From the NCBI RefSeq assembly GCF_001558155.1, contig NZ_LOAS01000015.1, positions 62,001 to 126,000 of the forward strand: 64,000 bases of DNA, in the 5' to 3' direction. Numbering within the stretch: the stretch's first letter is position 1; each line of letters opens with the position of its first letter. The translations under genes and the position numbers were made by a program. This document shows positions 15,431 to 24,188 of this stretch, piece by piece. The notes below the pieces were generated by a model. The model had not been told where the DNA came from. It searched no databases and was given only the letters and a program-made list of their open reading frames with translations. The stretch comes from Aliiruegeria sabulilitoris. Lineage in GTDB: Bacteria; Pseudomonadota; Alphaproteobacteria; Rhodobacterales; Rhodobacteraceae.

Positions 15431-17818
15431 ATGTCGAGGTGGCGAACCCGGACGCTGACCGTCCCGTTTGCCGTCTGCGCAGTGCTGAGCGCCGGTGTCC
15501 TTCAGGCGCAAACGCTCGGCTCTGCACGGCCTGACACCGGGCGGGCGATCCCTAGCCGGATCGCCATAGTCGTGGGCAACCAGGACTATGAAACGGTCAC
15601 CGACCTTGCGAATGCGCGCGGCGACGCCCGCGACATGGCTGAGTTGTTGCGCAGCTTCCGCTTCAACGTGTTCGACGGCTATGACCTGGACAAGCGTGGC
15701 TTCGAGGAATTGCTCCGGCAGGCATTACTGAACACGCCGATGGGCTCGGATGTGGTGTTCTACTATGCCGGGCACGGAATCCAGATCGGGCGGCGCAACT
15801 ACCTGCTGCCGGTCGATGCGGCCTTTGCGTCCATCTATGATGTGCCGCTGGAAACCATGACGCTCGACCGTGTCGTGGAAACCCTGTCCTCGCGCGCGGC
15901 CGCCCATGTTGCCATTCTCGATTCCTGCCGGGACAATCCCTTCCCGGATATCCGCCTTGCTGCGGATCTCGACGCAAACCTGTTCGAGACCAAGTCGGGT
16001 TTCGACATTTTTTCCACCCCGCTCAACTCGCTCATTGCCTATTCCACCTCGCCGGGTGGCGTGGCGATGGATGGCAACGAGGGCGGCAACAGCCCCTACA
16101 CGCTCGCGATTCTCGACGCTGCCAGGACGATGCCGCATGAAAACGTGCAAAGCCTGTTCCCGGTCGTTCGTCAGAGCGTTCACGATGCGACGGGCGGCAA
16201 GCAGGTTCCGTGGGAAAGCTCGACGCTCGTGCGCCCGTTCTTCCTGACGCCGGCCTCGGCCACGGTCGATCAGGAGGGGCCGGCGCCTGCCGAAGGCGTC
16301 GGGTCCGTCGATCGCGGAATGGCCATCGCCGCACAGCAGGATGCGCCGACGGCATTGCCCAGGGTCGAACTGGACATCGAGAAACGCTTCGATCGGCGCG
16401 TGGATATCGGCGATGCGCTGCAGGCGCAGTTCGGCCAGACATTCCAGACCGCTGAACTGGTGACACCGCCCGGAAACGGCATCCTGTCCTATGGGCAGGG
16501 CAGCTTGATTCCGGGCCGCATGATCTACGGGGCCGAGATTTCCGACGTGCGGGCAACCGAGCTCGATGGCTACTCGGTTTCCGACAGCTTCTCGGTTCTG
16601 CTCGGTTTTGCCGACGGATCGGAGCGGCAGGTGGATGTCGATCTGTCGTTGACGGTGGATGCCTGCGATCTGGAAATGGGCGACGCGCTCGATCTGGGCG
16701 GGATCGGCGTCTACCGGCTGGCCAACGAGATTGACGTCGCGGCGGGGCTGAAGGCCTGCGAGGCCGCTGTCCAGTCCGACCCGGAAAACGGACGTTTCCT
16801 CTACCAGCTCGGCCGCGCGCAACAGAGCGCGGGCATGCTGCCCGAGGCGTTCGCCAATTTCGAGGCCGCCGCCGAGGCCGGCCATATCCGGGCGCTGAAC
16901 GCGCTGTCCATCCTGTTCGACACCAAACGGATGGACCGCGAGGCGACCGGTATTCCCTATGATCCCGAGATGGCGCTGGAATTGCTCGAACGCGGCACGG
17001 CCACGGGCGACCCCTACCCGATGCACCGTTTGGGCCAGAAGCTGCTACGCAACGGCGAGACCGCGCAGGAACGCCGCCGTGGCTTCGAACTGATGGAACA
17101 TGCGATCGAGCTGGGCCACACATTCGCGATGAACGAGCTCGGGATCTATTTCCTGACCAAGGATACCGATCACTACCTACCCGAACGTGGCATGCGGTAC
17201 CTGCGGGCCTCTGAATTGCATCAGGATATCTACGGCTATCACAATCTCGGCTACGTCGCGCTTCAGGGAATGGATGGAAACGAGCCGGACTTCGATACCG
17301 CCGTCGCCTATTTCCAGAAATCCACCGAAGGCGGGCACCCGCAGGGGCCGAGCATGATCGCCCGGATGATTCTGCGCGGCCAGCATGGCGAGGTGGACAC
17401 CGTCGAGGCGGTCCGCTGGTACGACATGTCGCTGGCACGCGGCGACGCCTGGGGCGGCACCAACGCGGCCACGATCATCCTGCAAGGCAAGGTGCCGGGC
17501 AAGGGCGCCGCGGACGGTGCGCTTCGGGCCGCCAAGGCGGCGAATCTGGCCAATTCCGGCGCTGCGGAAAAGGCGCGTGAGCGGCTCTCGGAGGTTTCGG
17601 ACAACGACCGGAACCTGGCGCTTCAGATGATACTGGGCGAAATCGGCCATCCGGTTGGCCTCGACGGTGCCATCGGCGCGCAAACCCTTCGCGCACTTGA
17701 AGCGGCGAGCAATGCTGTCGGTGTCACCTATGATCCGGGCGATACCCCCGAGGAGCGGCTGCTCTTCGCGGCACGGGTCTATTGGGCGCATAACCCGGCG
17801 CGTTTCGACCTGTTCTGA
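15431..17818 (+). CDS. Exported caspase-fold (peptidase C14) protein with Sel1 repeats
   Basis: 795 aa. Signal peptide 1-26 (cleavage near VLQA-QT). Residues about 43-280 are a caspase-like p20 domain: RIAIVVGNQDYE start, YYAGHG with His 115 and ILDSCRDNPF with Cys 166, so the catalytic dyad is intact. A middle beta-rich part (about 330-430) has no clear family. Then come helical Sel1/TPR-type repeats (about 435-700, for example FLYQLGRAQQSAGMLPEAF). The C-terminus (about 725-770, LGEIGHPVGLDGAIGAQTL) resembles a peptidoglycan-binding domain. GGAGGT stands 9 bases before the ATG at 15431; longer frames overlap the lipoprotein gene. The predicted place is the periplasm. Target and trigger are unknown. 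Confidence 0.87.
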   Translation: MSRWRTRTLTVPFAVCAVLSAGVLQAQTLGSARPDTGRAIPSRIAIVVGNQDYETVTDLANARGDARDMAELLRSFRFNVFDGYDLDKRGFEELLRQALLNTPMGSDVVFYYAGHGIQIGRRNYLLPVDAAFASIYDVPLETMTLDRVVETLSSRAAAHVAILDSCRDNPFPDIRLAADLDANLFETKSGFDIFSTPLNSLIAYSTSPGGVAMDGNEGGNSPYTLAILDAARTMPHENVQSLFPVVRQSVHDATGGKQVPWESSTLVRPFFLTPASATVDQEGPAPAEGVGSVDRGMAIAAQQDAPTALPRVELDIEKRFDRRVDIGDALQAQFGQTFQTAELVTPPGNGILSYGQGSLIPGRMIYGAEISDVRATELDGYSVSDSFSVLLGFADGSERQVDVDLSLTVDACDLEMGDALDLGGIGVYRLANEIDVAAGLKACEAAVQSDPENGRFLYQLGRAQQSAGMLPEAFANFEAAAEAGHIRALNALSILFDTKRMDREATGIPYDPEMALELLERGTATGDPYPMHRLGQKLLRNGETAQERRRGFELMEHAIELGHTFAMNELGIYFLTKDTDHYLPERGMRYLRASELHQDIYGYHNLGYVALQGMDGNEPDFDTAVAYFQKSTEGGHPQGPSMIARMILRGQHGEVDTVEAVRWYDMSLARGDAWGGTNAATIILQGKVPGKGAADGALRAAKAANLANSGAAEKARERLSEVSDNDRNLALQMILGEIGHPVGLDGAIGAQTLRALEAASNAVGVTYDPGDTPEERLLFAARVYWAHNPARFDLF

Positions 17819-17861
17819 GGCCGGACATCCCCTGTTTCCTTTTACCGCCCGGTCCGGCCTC
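17817..17861 (+). terminator. Stem-loop after the caspase-fold gene
   Basis: GAGGCCGGAC pairs perfectly with GTCCGGCCTC across a 25-base loop, beginning at the stop codon. No T-run follows, so it may be a stability element rather than an intrinsic terminator. Confidence 0.4.
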
Positions 17862-18132
17862 CCCCTGTGGGCCGGACAGGGCGGCCCAAGCTTTGGCAGA
17901 AATGGCATGACCGGGGAAAAATCTCGTTTCCGGATACGCGACTCCACTGAGCATCGAAATTCAAGGGAGGCGGATGGTCCGTATGCTGTCCGTTTCGTCG
18001 CTGGCGCTGGCCGTCTCCATCACCACTACCATCGGTTCGGCGCTGCTCTTTGCGGTCGCCGGTTGCCGGACCGAGCGAAAGTCCGGGAGGCCCGATTCGG
18101 ACCGACTCAGCGTTGGGACTATGGGGAATTCA
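17862..18132. other. Gap between caspase gene and tRNA-Arg, no gene accepted
   Basis: Nothing convincing is seen. A 62-codon plus-strand frame at 17974-18162 has an RBS-like AGGGAGG and a hydrophobic start but runs into the tRNA (see rejected items). Confidence 0.4.
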
Positions 18133-18209
18133 TGGCGACCCCGACAGGACTTGAACCTGTAACCTATCCCTTAGGAGGGGATTGCTCTATCCAGTTGAGC
18201 CACGGGGCC
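18133..18209 (-). tRNA. tRNA-Arg (CCT)
   Basis: 77 bases with encoded CCA. The reverse strand folds with acceptor GGCCCCG/CGGGGTC (one G-T pair), D arm GCTCAACTGGATAGAGC, anticodon stem ATCCC/GGGAT around loop CTCCTAA (anticodon CCT, reads AGG) and T arm with GTTCAAGTC. It lies 292 bases upstream of tolQ on the opposite strand. Confidence 0.95.
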
Positions 18210-18501
18210 GCGTCGGGCGGAAGGTCGAACCGCCGCCCGAGCCCGTGTCTAAAGGCTTCCCATGGCGGACGCAAAGCCCTTTTCGCGGCCCCGGGCGCCG
18301 TGAAGCAGCGCGACTCCACGCGAGGAGCGGGCGAAAAACGGCTTGTAGCGGGTGCATGGACGGCGGATTGCCGCCGCGATAAAGAAAATAAGGCAATAAC
18401 CTCGCGGCCTCGCGGCTTCGTGTTGGCTTTTCCCCTTCAAACAGGATAGGTTTTCGGCAATCAACGCCGTCGTCAGAACGGTAGCAACACGAGCAGACAG
18501 C

Positions 18502-19197
18502 ATGGATCCCTCGACCCTTTCGATGGCGCAGGAGATAGATTTCTCCCTGTGGGCGCTTTTCGCGCGCGCAACCTTCACCGTAAAAATCGTGATGATGATG
18601 CTGATCGGGGCCTCCTTCTGGGCTTGGGCGATCATCATCCAGAAGCACATCACCTATCGGCTGGCCCGCCGCGAAGTGGAAGGGTTCGACGAGCAATTCT
18701 GGTCGGGCGAGCCGCTGGACGAGTTGTTCGACCAGGTGGGTGGCGATCCCAAGGGGGCGTCGCAGCGCATCTTCTCCGCCGGCATGATCGAGTGGCGGCG
18801 CTCGCATCGCGAGGATGGCGGGTTGATCGCGGGCGCGCAGGCGCGGATCGACCGTTCCATGGATGTCGCGATTGCCAAGGAGGCCGAGGGTCTCAATCGC
18901 GGGCTGGGCTTCCTGGCCACGACCGGTTCCACCGCGCCCTTCGTCGGGCTGTTCGGCACCGTCTGGGGCATCAAGCACGCCTTTGAGGAAATCGCCATGG
19001 CGCAGAACACCAACCTGGCCGTGGTCGCACCCGGTATCTCCGAGGCGCTGGTCGCGACCGCGCTGGGCCTTCTGGCGGCGATTCCGGCGGTGATCTTCTA
19101 CAATAAGCTCAATGCCGACAGCGACCGGATCATCGGCCGCTACGAGAGCTTTGCCGACGAGTTTGCCACGATTCTCTCGCGCCAGCTGGATTCCTGA
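18502..19197 (+). CDS. tolQ: Tol-Pal system inner-membrane protein TolQ
   Basis: 231 aa MotA/TolQ/ExbB proton-channel protein. Three membrane segments are visible: about 22-44 (TVKIVMMMLIGASFWAWAIII), about 138-160 (LATTGSTAPFVGLFGTVWGI, conserved GLxGTVxGI) and about 170-195 (ALVATALGLLAAIPAVIFYN). It uses the proton gradient with TolR to energise TolA for outer-membrane constriction at division. First gene of tolQRAB-pal-cpoB. No ybgC-like thioesterase precedes it; a tRNA-Arg does. The RBS is weak, so a start at the second Met (18523) is possible. Confidence 0.96.
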   Translation: MDPSTLSMAQEIDFSLWALFARATFTVKIVMMMLIGASFWAWAIIIQKHITYRLARREVEGFDEQFWSGEPLDELFDQVGGDPKGASQRIFSAGMIEWRRSHREDGGLIAGAQARIDRSMDVAIAKEAEGLNRGLGFLATTGSTAPFVGLFGTVWGIKHAFEEIAMAQNTNLAVVAPGISEALVATALGLLAAIPAVIFYNKLNADSDRIIGRYESFADEFATILSRQLDS

Positions 19198-19200
19198 GCC

Positions 19201-19683
19201 ATGGGCGCGGGAGTCGTCAAACAGGCAGATGATGGCGGTGGCACGCGCCGGCGGCGTCGGGCGGGCCGCCACCCTGCTGCCATGTCCGAAATCAACGTGA
19301 CGCCCTTTGTCGACGTCATGTTGGTGCTGCTGATCATCTTCATGGTCGCCGCGCCGTTGCTGACGGTCGGCGTGCCGGTCGAGCTGCCCAAGACGGCGGC
19401 CGAGGCGCTGCCGACGGAGCAGGAGGAGCCGCTGGTCGTCTCGCTCACGGCCGATGGACGCGTGACCATCATGACCACCGAGGTGCCCCAGGCCGAGTTG
19501 GTAGCGCGCCTGCGCGGCATCGCGGTCGAGCGGGCCGATGACAAGGTGTTCCTTCGCGCGGATGGCGCGATCCCCTATGAGCGGGTCATGCAGGTGATGG
19601 GCGCGCTCAACGCGGGTGGCTTCTCGAATATCGGTCTGGTGACCGATACCGGCGGCCCGACACTAGACGGCAGGGATGGCTAG
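19201..19683 (+). CDS. tolR: Tol-Pal system protein TolR
   Basis: 160 aa ExbD/TolR protein. It has a short basic cytoplasmic N-terminus, then SEINVTPFVDVMLVLLIIFMVAAP, the single membrane helix whose Asp near PFVDV is the proton-binding residue, then a periplasmic domain. It forms the TolQ-TolR motor. It starts 3 bases after the tolQ stop and overlaps the tolA start by 8 bases, so translation is coupled. Confidence 0.96.
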   Translation: MGAGVVKQADDGGGTRRRRRAGRHPAAMSEINVTPFVDVMLVLLIIFMVAAPLLTVGVPVELPKTAAEALPTEQEEPLVVSLTADGRVTIMTTEVPQAELVARLRGIAVERADDKVFLRADGAIPYERVMQVMGALNAGGFSNIGLVTDTGGPTLDGRDG

Positions 19684-20848
19684 CTGGCCGCACATGAATA
19701 CCGGGGTCAAGATCTCCGGCCTCGCCCATATCGGGCTGCTCCTGTGGATGGCAATCGGCGGGCTGTTTTCGTTTGACCGTGACAGGCCGCTGGACGTGTC
19801 CGAGGTCACGCTGATCACGGGTGAGCAATTCGCCGCGATGGTGGCGGCGGGCAGCCAGGCTCCAGCGGTTTCCGACGCGCCCGAAACGCCCGCACAGCCC
19901 CAAGCGGCCGAACAGCTGGAGACACCGGTTCCCGAGGCCGCGCCTGAACTGGCCACGCCGCCGGAAGCCGCGGAGGAAGTGCAGCCGGAATCCGAGCCGC
20001 AGGTCGAGGAGGCGTTCGAGACCCCGCGCGCCGAGGTGAGCCCGGTTGCTCCGCCCGCCCCGACAGCCCCCGACACGCCGGACGGAGCCTCGCCCGTGCT
20101 TGCCCCGGAAAACCCGCCCGCTCCCGATGCCGCGCCGCGCGTGGCGCCGCGCCCGGTCGAACGTCCCGAGCCCGATGCCAATGTCGCCGAGCAGGTCCAG
20201 CAGGCGGCGCGCCGTGAGCAGGCCCCCGAGGCGCCGCCGGTTCCCGAGGCGCCCGAGGAGACGACCGCTCCGGAGGAAGCCGGCACTGTGATCGAGACCG
20301 AGGCGACCGATGAGGCCGGCGGCACCGCGCAGTCCGAGCTTGCGCCGCCGGGAGCGCTGCGCCCGTTGCGCCGCCCCGATCGCCCCACGCCGCCAGCTCC
20401 CGCTCCGGCGGCAGAGCCGGAGCCTGCCCGGGATCCGCTGGCCGATGCCATCGCCGGCGCCGTGGCCGAAGCCACCGCCAGCGCGCCCGCCGAGGCCGCG
20501 GGGCAGGGCACGGCGCGCACCGGCCCGCCGCTGAGTGCGGGGGAAAAGGATGCGTTGCGGCTGGGCGTGCAGCGTTGCTGGAATGTGGGTTCGCTCTCGA
20601 CGGACGCGCTGCGCACAACCATCACGGTCTATTTCGAGATGGACCAGAATGCGCGTCCCGTTTCCGGTACCATCCGGATGCTGGACTCCGTAGGCGGCTC
20701 GGCTGCCGCCGCGAACCAGGCTTTCGAGGCCGCTCGCCGCGCGATCATCCGTTGCGGTGTGAGCGGATACGGTCTACCGCCGGAGAAGTACGACCAGTGG
20801 CGTGAGGTCGAAGTGGTTTTCAATCCAGACTATATGAGGGTCCGGTAA
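19676..20848 (+). CDS. tolA: TolA-like energy transducer, Pro/Glu/Ala-rich
   Basis: 390 aa. A single N-terminal membrane helix ([21 protein letters not shown]) anchors it. About residues 55-285 are a low-complexity Pro/Ala/Glu stretch that should span the periplasm. A C-terminal globular domain (about 290-390, beginning [20 protein letters not shown] and ending FNPDYMRVR) is the TolA/TonB-like module that contacts Pal/TolB. Enteric TolA uses a long Lys/Ala/Glu helix; here the spacer is proline-rich as in TonB. The call rests on operon position and the C-terminal domain. The start overlaps tolR; ATG 19694 is an alternative. Confidence 0.9.
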   Translation: MASWPHMNTGVKISGLAHIGLLLWMAIGGLFSFDRDRPLDVSEVTLITGEQFAAMVAAGSQAPAVSDAPETPAQPQAAEQLETPVPEAAPELATPPEAAEEVQPESEPQVEEAFETPRAEVSPVAPPAPTAPDTPDGASPVLAPENPPAPDAAPRVAPRPVERPEPDANVAEQVQQAARREQAPEAPPVPEAPEETTAPEEAGTVIETEATDEAGGTAQSELAPPGALRPLRRPDRPTPPAPAPAAEPEPARDPLADAIAGAVAEATASAPAEAAGQGTARTGPPLSAGEKDALRLGVQRCWNVGSLSTDALRTTITVYFEMDQNARPVSGTIRMLDSVGGSAAAANQAFEAARRAIIRCGVSGYGLPPEKYDQWREVEVVFNPDYMRVR

Positions 20849-20900
20849 ACATGCGTGGCCTGATCGATATGAATTTCAAACCCGTGAAAATGAGGATTGG

Positions 20901-22235
20901 ATGATGTTCCTGCGTTCCCTTGCAAAAGCCGCCGTCATGGCTGTGGCCGCCCTTCTGCCGCTGGCCCTTCCGGCCTTGGCGCAGGACCGTCTGCGTATCG
21001 AGATCACCGAAGGTGTGATCGAGCCGCTGCCCTTTGCCATTCCCACCTTCGAGGCGGAGACGCCGCAGGCGGCACAGCTGGCAAATGACATCACCCGCGT
21101 GATCGCTGCCGATCTCGTCGGCACCGGCCTCTTCCGGGAGGTTCCCGCAAGCGCCCATATCGCGCGGATCACCAGTTTCGCCTCTCCCGTCTCCTATCCC
21201 GACTGGAAGGCGATCAACGTTCAGGCGCTGATCACCGGTGCCGTATCGGTCGATGGCAGCGGGCGGACCAACGTGAAATTCCGCCTTCACGACGTCTTCG
21301 CCGACAACGAGCTGGGCGAGGGGCTTCAACTCGGCGGCGCCTCCAGCGCCGCGCGGCGGCTGGCGCACAAGGTCGCTGACCAGGTTTATTCCCGCATCAC
21401 AGGCGAGGGCGCCTATTTCGACAGCCGCGTGGTCTTCGTCCACGAAGAAGGGCCGAAGAACGCTCGCCAGAAGCGGCTCGGGGTCATGGATTATGACGGT
21501 GCGAACGTGCAGTACCTGACCGACAGCTCCTCCATCGTGCTGGCGCCGCGCTTCTCGCCCACGGGCGACCGGGTGCTCTACACCTCCTACTCCTCCGGCG
21601 TGCCGGAGATCTACATGATGCAGGTCGGCGCGCCGCGTCCGCAGAAACTGATCGAAGCGCAGGGCGCCATGACCTTTGCGCCCCGTTTCGGCCCCGACGG
21701 CAACACCGTGGTCTATTCGGAGAGCCGGGGCGGCAATACGGACATCTTCGTCACCTCTATCGGTGGCAGTGCGTCCAAACTGACCAACACGCCCTCCATC
21801 GAGACGGCGCCGAGCTATTCGCCCGATGGCTCCCAGATCGTCTTCGAGAGCGACCGTTCGGGAACGCAACAGCTCTACATCATGTCGGCGCGTGGTGGTG
21901 AGGCAAAGCGGATCTCCTTTGGCGAGGGCCGCTATGGCACCCCGGTCTGGTCGCCGCGCGGCGACCTGATCGCCTTTACCAAGCAGCATGGTGGCCGGTT
22001 CCATATCGGCGTGATGCGGACGGATGGCTCCGAGGAACGGCTGCTGACCGCGTCCTTCCTCGACGAAGGGCCGACATGGTCGCCCAATGGCCGGGTCATC
22101 ATGTTCACCCGGCAGAGCGCGGGCGCCGGTGGCCAGCCGTCGCTCTACTCGGTGGATATTACCGGGCGGAACCTGCGTCGCGTGCCCACGCCGGGCGCCG
22201 CGTCAGACCCGGCCTGGTCGCCGTTGTTGCCGTAA
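20901..22235 (+). CDS. tolB: Tol-Pal system periplasmic beta-propeller TolB
   Basis: 444 aa. Signal peptide 1 to about 29 (ends ALPALAQ). The N-terminal alpha/beta domain is followed by a six-bladed WD40-like propeller with repeated motifs such as [44 protein letters not shown] and [14 protein letters not shown]. TolB docks on Pal in the periplasm as part of the outer-membrane constriction machine. It follows tolA by 52 bases and is preceded by GAGGATTGG. The next gene is on the opposite strand. Confidence 0.97.
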   Translation: MMFLRSLAKAAVMAVAALLPLALPALAQDRLRIEITEGVIEPLPFAIPTFEAETPQAAQLANDITRVIAADLVGTGLFREVPASAHIARITSFASPVSYPDWKAINVQALITGAVSVDGSGRTNVKFRLHDVFADNELGEGLQLGGASSAARRLAHKVADQVYSRITGEGAYFDSRVVFVHEEGPKNARQKRLGVMDYDGANVQYLTDSSSIVLAPRFSPTGDRVLYTSYSSGVPEIYMMQVGAPRPQKLIEAQGAMTFAPRFGPDGNTVVYSESRGGNTDIFVTSIGGSASKLTNTPSIETAPSYSPDGSQIVFESDRSGTQQLYIMSARGGEAKRISFGEGRYGTPVWSPRGDLIAFTKQHGGRFHIGVMRTDGSEERLLTASFLDEGPTWSPNGRVIMFTRQSAGAGGQPSLYSVDITGRNLRRVPTPGAASDPAWSPLLP

Positions 22236-22253
22236 GACAGGGCGGATGCGGAA

Positions 22254-22646
22254 TTATTCCGGTGCCGCGCCTTGCTCTACCGGAACCTCGGTGGGCGCGC
22301 GGGTGGGCTCCAGTTCGATGGGCGCCTGGCTACTGGCCCAGAAGACCAGCGCCGCGACCCCTGCGATGAGCACGCCGAGCAGTCCGACGGGCACCAGCAG
22401 CAATTTGCGCAATGTGGATCCAGGGCGCAGGCTGGCCCGCACCACCCAGCCGACAAGCGCGAACGTGCCCGCCGCGGCTTGCCAGCCGAGGAAGGCGAGG
22501 ACGCGGTTCACACCGGCGGTAAACCCCATATCCGTGGATGGGGTGAGCGCGAAGACCACGAAAGAGCCAAAGAAAGCAATCGCCCAGAAAACAAGGATCA
22601 CCGAGCCTGCCCGACGCAGCCAGATCCTGCCTGTTGTCCTGTTCAC
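22254..22646 (-). CDS. Small integral membrane protein inside the tol-pal cluster
   Basis: 130 aa, family not recognised. Three clear hydrophobic helices: about 12-34 (AGSVILVFWAIAFFGSFVVFAL), about 48-68 (VLAFLGWQAAAGTFALVGWVV) and about 82-104 (LLLVPVGLLGVLIAGVAALVFWA), with a Pro/Glu-rich C-terminal tail. It lies on the minus strand between tolB and pal, converging on tolB with 18 bases between stops. The overlapping plus-strand frame is low-complexity and was rejected. Whether it acts with Tol-Pal or is merely inserted there is unknown. Confidence 0.72.
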   Translation of the reverse strand: MNRTTGRIWLRRAGSVILVFWAIAFFGSFVVFALTPSTDMGFTAGVNRVLAFLGWQAAAGTFALVGWVVRASLRPGSTLRKLLLVPVGLLGVLIAGVAALVFWASSQAPIELEPTRAPTEVPVEQGAAPE

Positions 22647-22822
22647 TTGCCGACCTCCTGAATCCGTCGAGACATTGTCATGGCCTGCCCGTCCCGGCGA
22701 TGGCGCGCGAGCCTAGGCAAAAAACCACGAAGAAATCGTAACCAGGCTCGCGAGGCGTTTTCATGGCGTTATCGGGGTGATAGAAGGGAGCGGGGCAAAT
22801 GCCAGCCAAGGAGCACAAAACA

Positions 22823-23335
22823 ATGGCCCATCGTGCAGTCAAGACACTCGTTCTGATCGGGGTAATGGGCCTTGCCGCCTGTTCCAATAACAACCGTTTC
22901 GGAGATGGCACCGATTACGGGGCCGGCGCGGCCGGCGGCTACGGCGCGGGCGATGCCAGCAATCCCAATTCGCCGGCCTATTTCCAAGCCGCGGTGGGCG
23001 ACCGTGTCCTGTTCCCGGTGGATCAATCGACACTGACCGACGTGGCGCGCGGCACGCTGGACGCACAGGCCGCGTGGATGAACACCAACACCGCCTATAA
23101 CGCCCAGATCGAAGGCCATGCCGACGAACAGGGCACGCGCGAATACAACCTCGCGCTTGGCGCGCGCCGTGCGAATTCGGTGCAGGAATACCTGATTTCG
23201 CGCGGAGTCGCCGGAACCCGGCTGAACACCGTTTCCTATGGCAAGGAACGCCCCTTGGAGATCTGTTCCGAGGAAGCCTGTTATGCAAAGAACCGCCGGG
23301 CGGTAACCGTTCTGCAGGCGGCGGCCGGTAGCTGA
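22823..23335 (+). CDS. pal: Peptidoglycan-associated lipoprotein Pal
   Basis: 170 aa. Signal peptide with lipobox LAAC, Cys 20, so outer-membrane lipid anchoring is expected. A Gly-rich linker leads to an OmpA-like domain: VLFPVDQSTLTDVARGTLD, EGHADEQGTREYNLALGARRA (Asp and Arg that bind diaminopimelate) and VSYGKERP. Pal ties the outer membrane to the wall and is the target of TolA/TolB. AAGGAG lies 9 bases before ATG 22823; an ATG at 22799 is less likely. Because a minus-strand gene separates it from tolB, it needs its own promoter in 22647-22822. Confidence 0.97.
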   Translation: MAHRAVKTLVLIGVMGLAACSNNNRFGDGTDYGAGAAGGYGAGDASNPNSPAYFQAAVGDRVLFPVDQSTLTDVARGTLDAQAAWMNTNTAYNAQIEGHADEQGTREYNLALGARRANSVQEYLISRGVAGTRLNTVSYGKERPLEICSEEACYAKNRRAVTVLQAAAGS

Positions 23336-23347
23336 GGAGCCTAATCC

Positions 23348-24178
23348 ATGCGTCTGACGACCCTAGCAACGCTTGTCGCGTTTGCCGTGCCGCTGCCTTT
23401 GGCGGCGCAGGACAATTCGCAGACGCTTGCGGACATAAGGCAGGAGCTCTCGGTGCTTCATGTCGAATTGCAGCAGCTTACCCGCGAGCTGTCGACAACC
23501 GGTGGCGCCCAGACCTTGCAGCCATCGGCGTCGATCCTCGACCGGGTGAACGTGATCGAGAGCGAATTGCAGCGCCTCACCGCGAAATCCGAGGAGCTGG
23601 AGTTCCGCATCAATTCCATCGTCAAGGATGGCACCAACCGGATCGGCGATATCGAGTTCCGCCTTTGCGAGATCACCCCCTCCTGTGACCTCTCGAAGCT
23701 TGGCGAAACTTCGGTTCTGGGCGGCGGGGCACTGCCGCAGGCGCCGCGCCTGCCGCCGGTGGAGAGCACCAACAACACCAGCGCGCCCCAGCTTGCCGTT
23801 GGCGAACGGGCCGATTTCGACCGCGCCAAGGGCGAGTTGGACAATGGCTCCTTCCGCAGTGCCGCCGATCTCTTTGCTGCCTTTACCGAGGCCTATCCGG
23901 CCGGCCCCCTGACGGGGCCCGCGCATTTCCACCAGGGCGATGCGCTCAGCCAGTTGGGCGAAACCGCCCCGGCCGCGCGCGCCTATCTGAATGCCTTCTC
24001 GGCTGATCCCGATGGCGAGCAGGCGCCGATGGCGCTGTTGCGTCTTGGCCAGAGCCTGGGTGATCTGGGCCAGACCAACGAGGCCTGTATCACTCTGGGC
24101 GAGGTCAGCACGCGTTTCCCTGGCGGCGAAGCGGCCAGCGAGGCCGAGACATCGCGAGTCAACCTGGGGTGCCTGTAA
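23348..24178 (+). CDS. cpoB: Cell division coordinator CpoB (YbgF)
   Basis: 276 aa. Signal peptide about 1-20 (LAAQ). The N-terminal coiled coil (LADIRQELSVLHVELQQLTRELS and following) trimerises the protein. A C-terminal TPR domain (about 155-275: ERADFDRAKGELDNGSFRSAADLFAAF and later repeats) follows. It links Tol-Pal to peptidoglycan synthesis in the periplasm. It begins 12 bases after pal with a GAGGAG site and is followed immediately by tilS. Confidence 0.94.
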   Translation: MRLTTLATLVAFAVPLPLAAQDNSQTLADIRQELSVLHVELQQLTRELSTTGGAQTLQPSASILDRVNVIESELQRLTAKSEELEFRINSIVKDGTNRIGDIEFRLCEITPSCDLSKLGETSVLGGGALPQAPRLPPVESTNNTSAPQLAVGERADFDRAKGELDNGSFRSAADLFAAFTEAYPAGPLTGPAHFHQGDALSQLGETAPAARAYLNAFSADPDGEQAPMALLRLGQSLGDLGQTNEACITLGEVSTRFPGGEAASEAETSRVNLGCL

Positions 24179-24188
24179 TTTGGTGGAG

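Noticed and set aside
17974-18162. 62-codon frame with hydrophobic, lipobox-like start and an RBS-like AGGGAGG
   Set aside because: Runs into the tRNA-Arg gene and has no conserved mature part; considered chance.
18132-18209. Peptide MATPTGLEPVTYPLGG on the plus strand
   Set aside because: A well-known artefact from translating the reverse complement of a tRNA gene.
13396-18209. Integrated element with attL/attR at the two tRNAs
   Set aside because: No duplicated tRNA 3' end and no integrase; kept only as a weak accessory-segment finding.
22087-22716. 209-residue plus-strand frame opposite the small membrane protein
   Set aside because: Begins inside tolB in another frame and is low-complexity Ser/Thr/Ala; the minus-strand frame has three clean helices.
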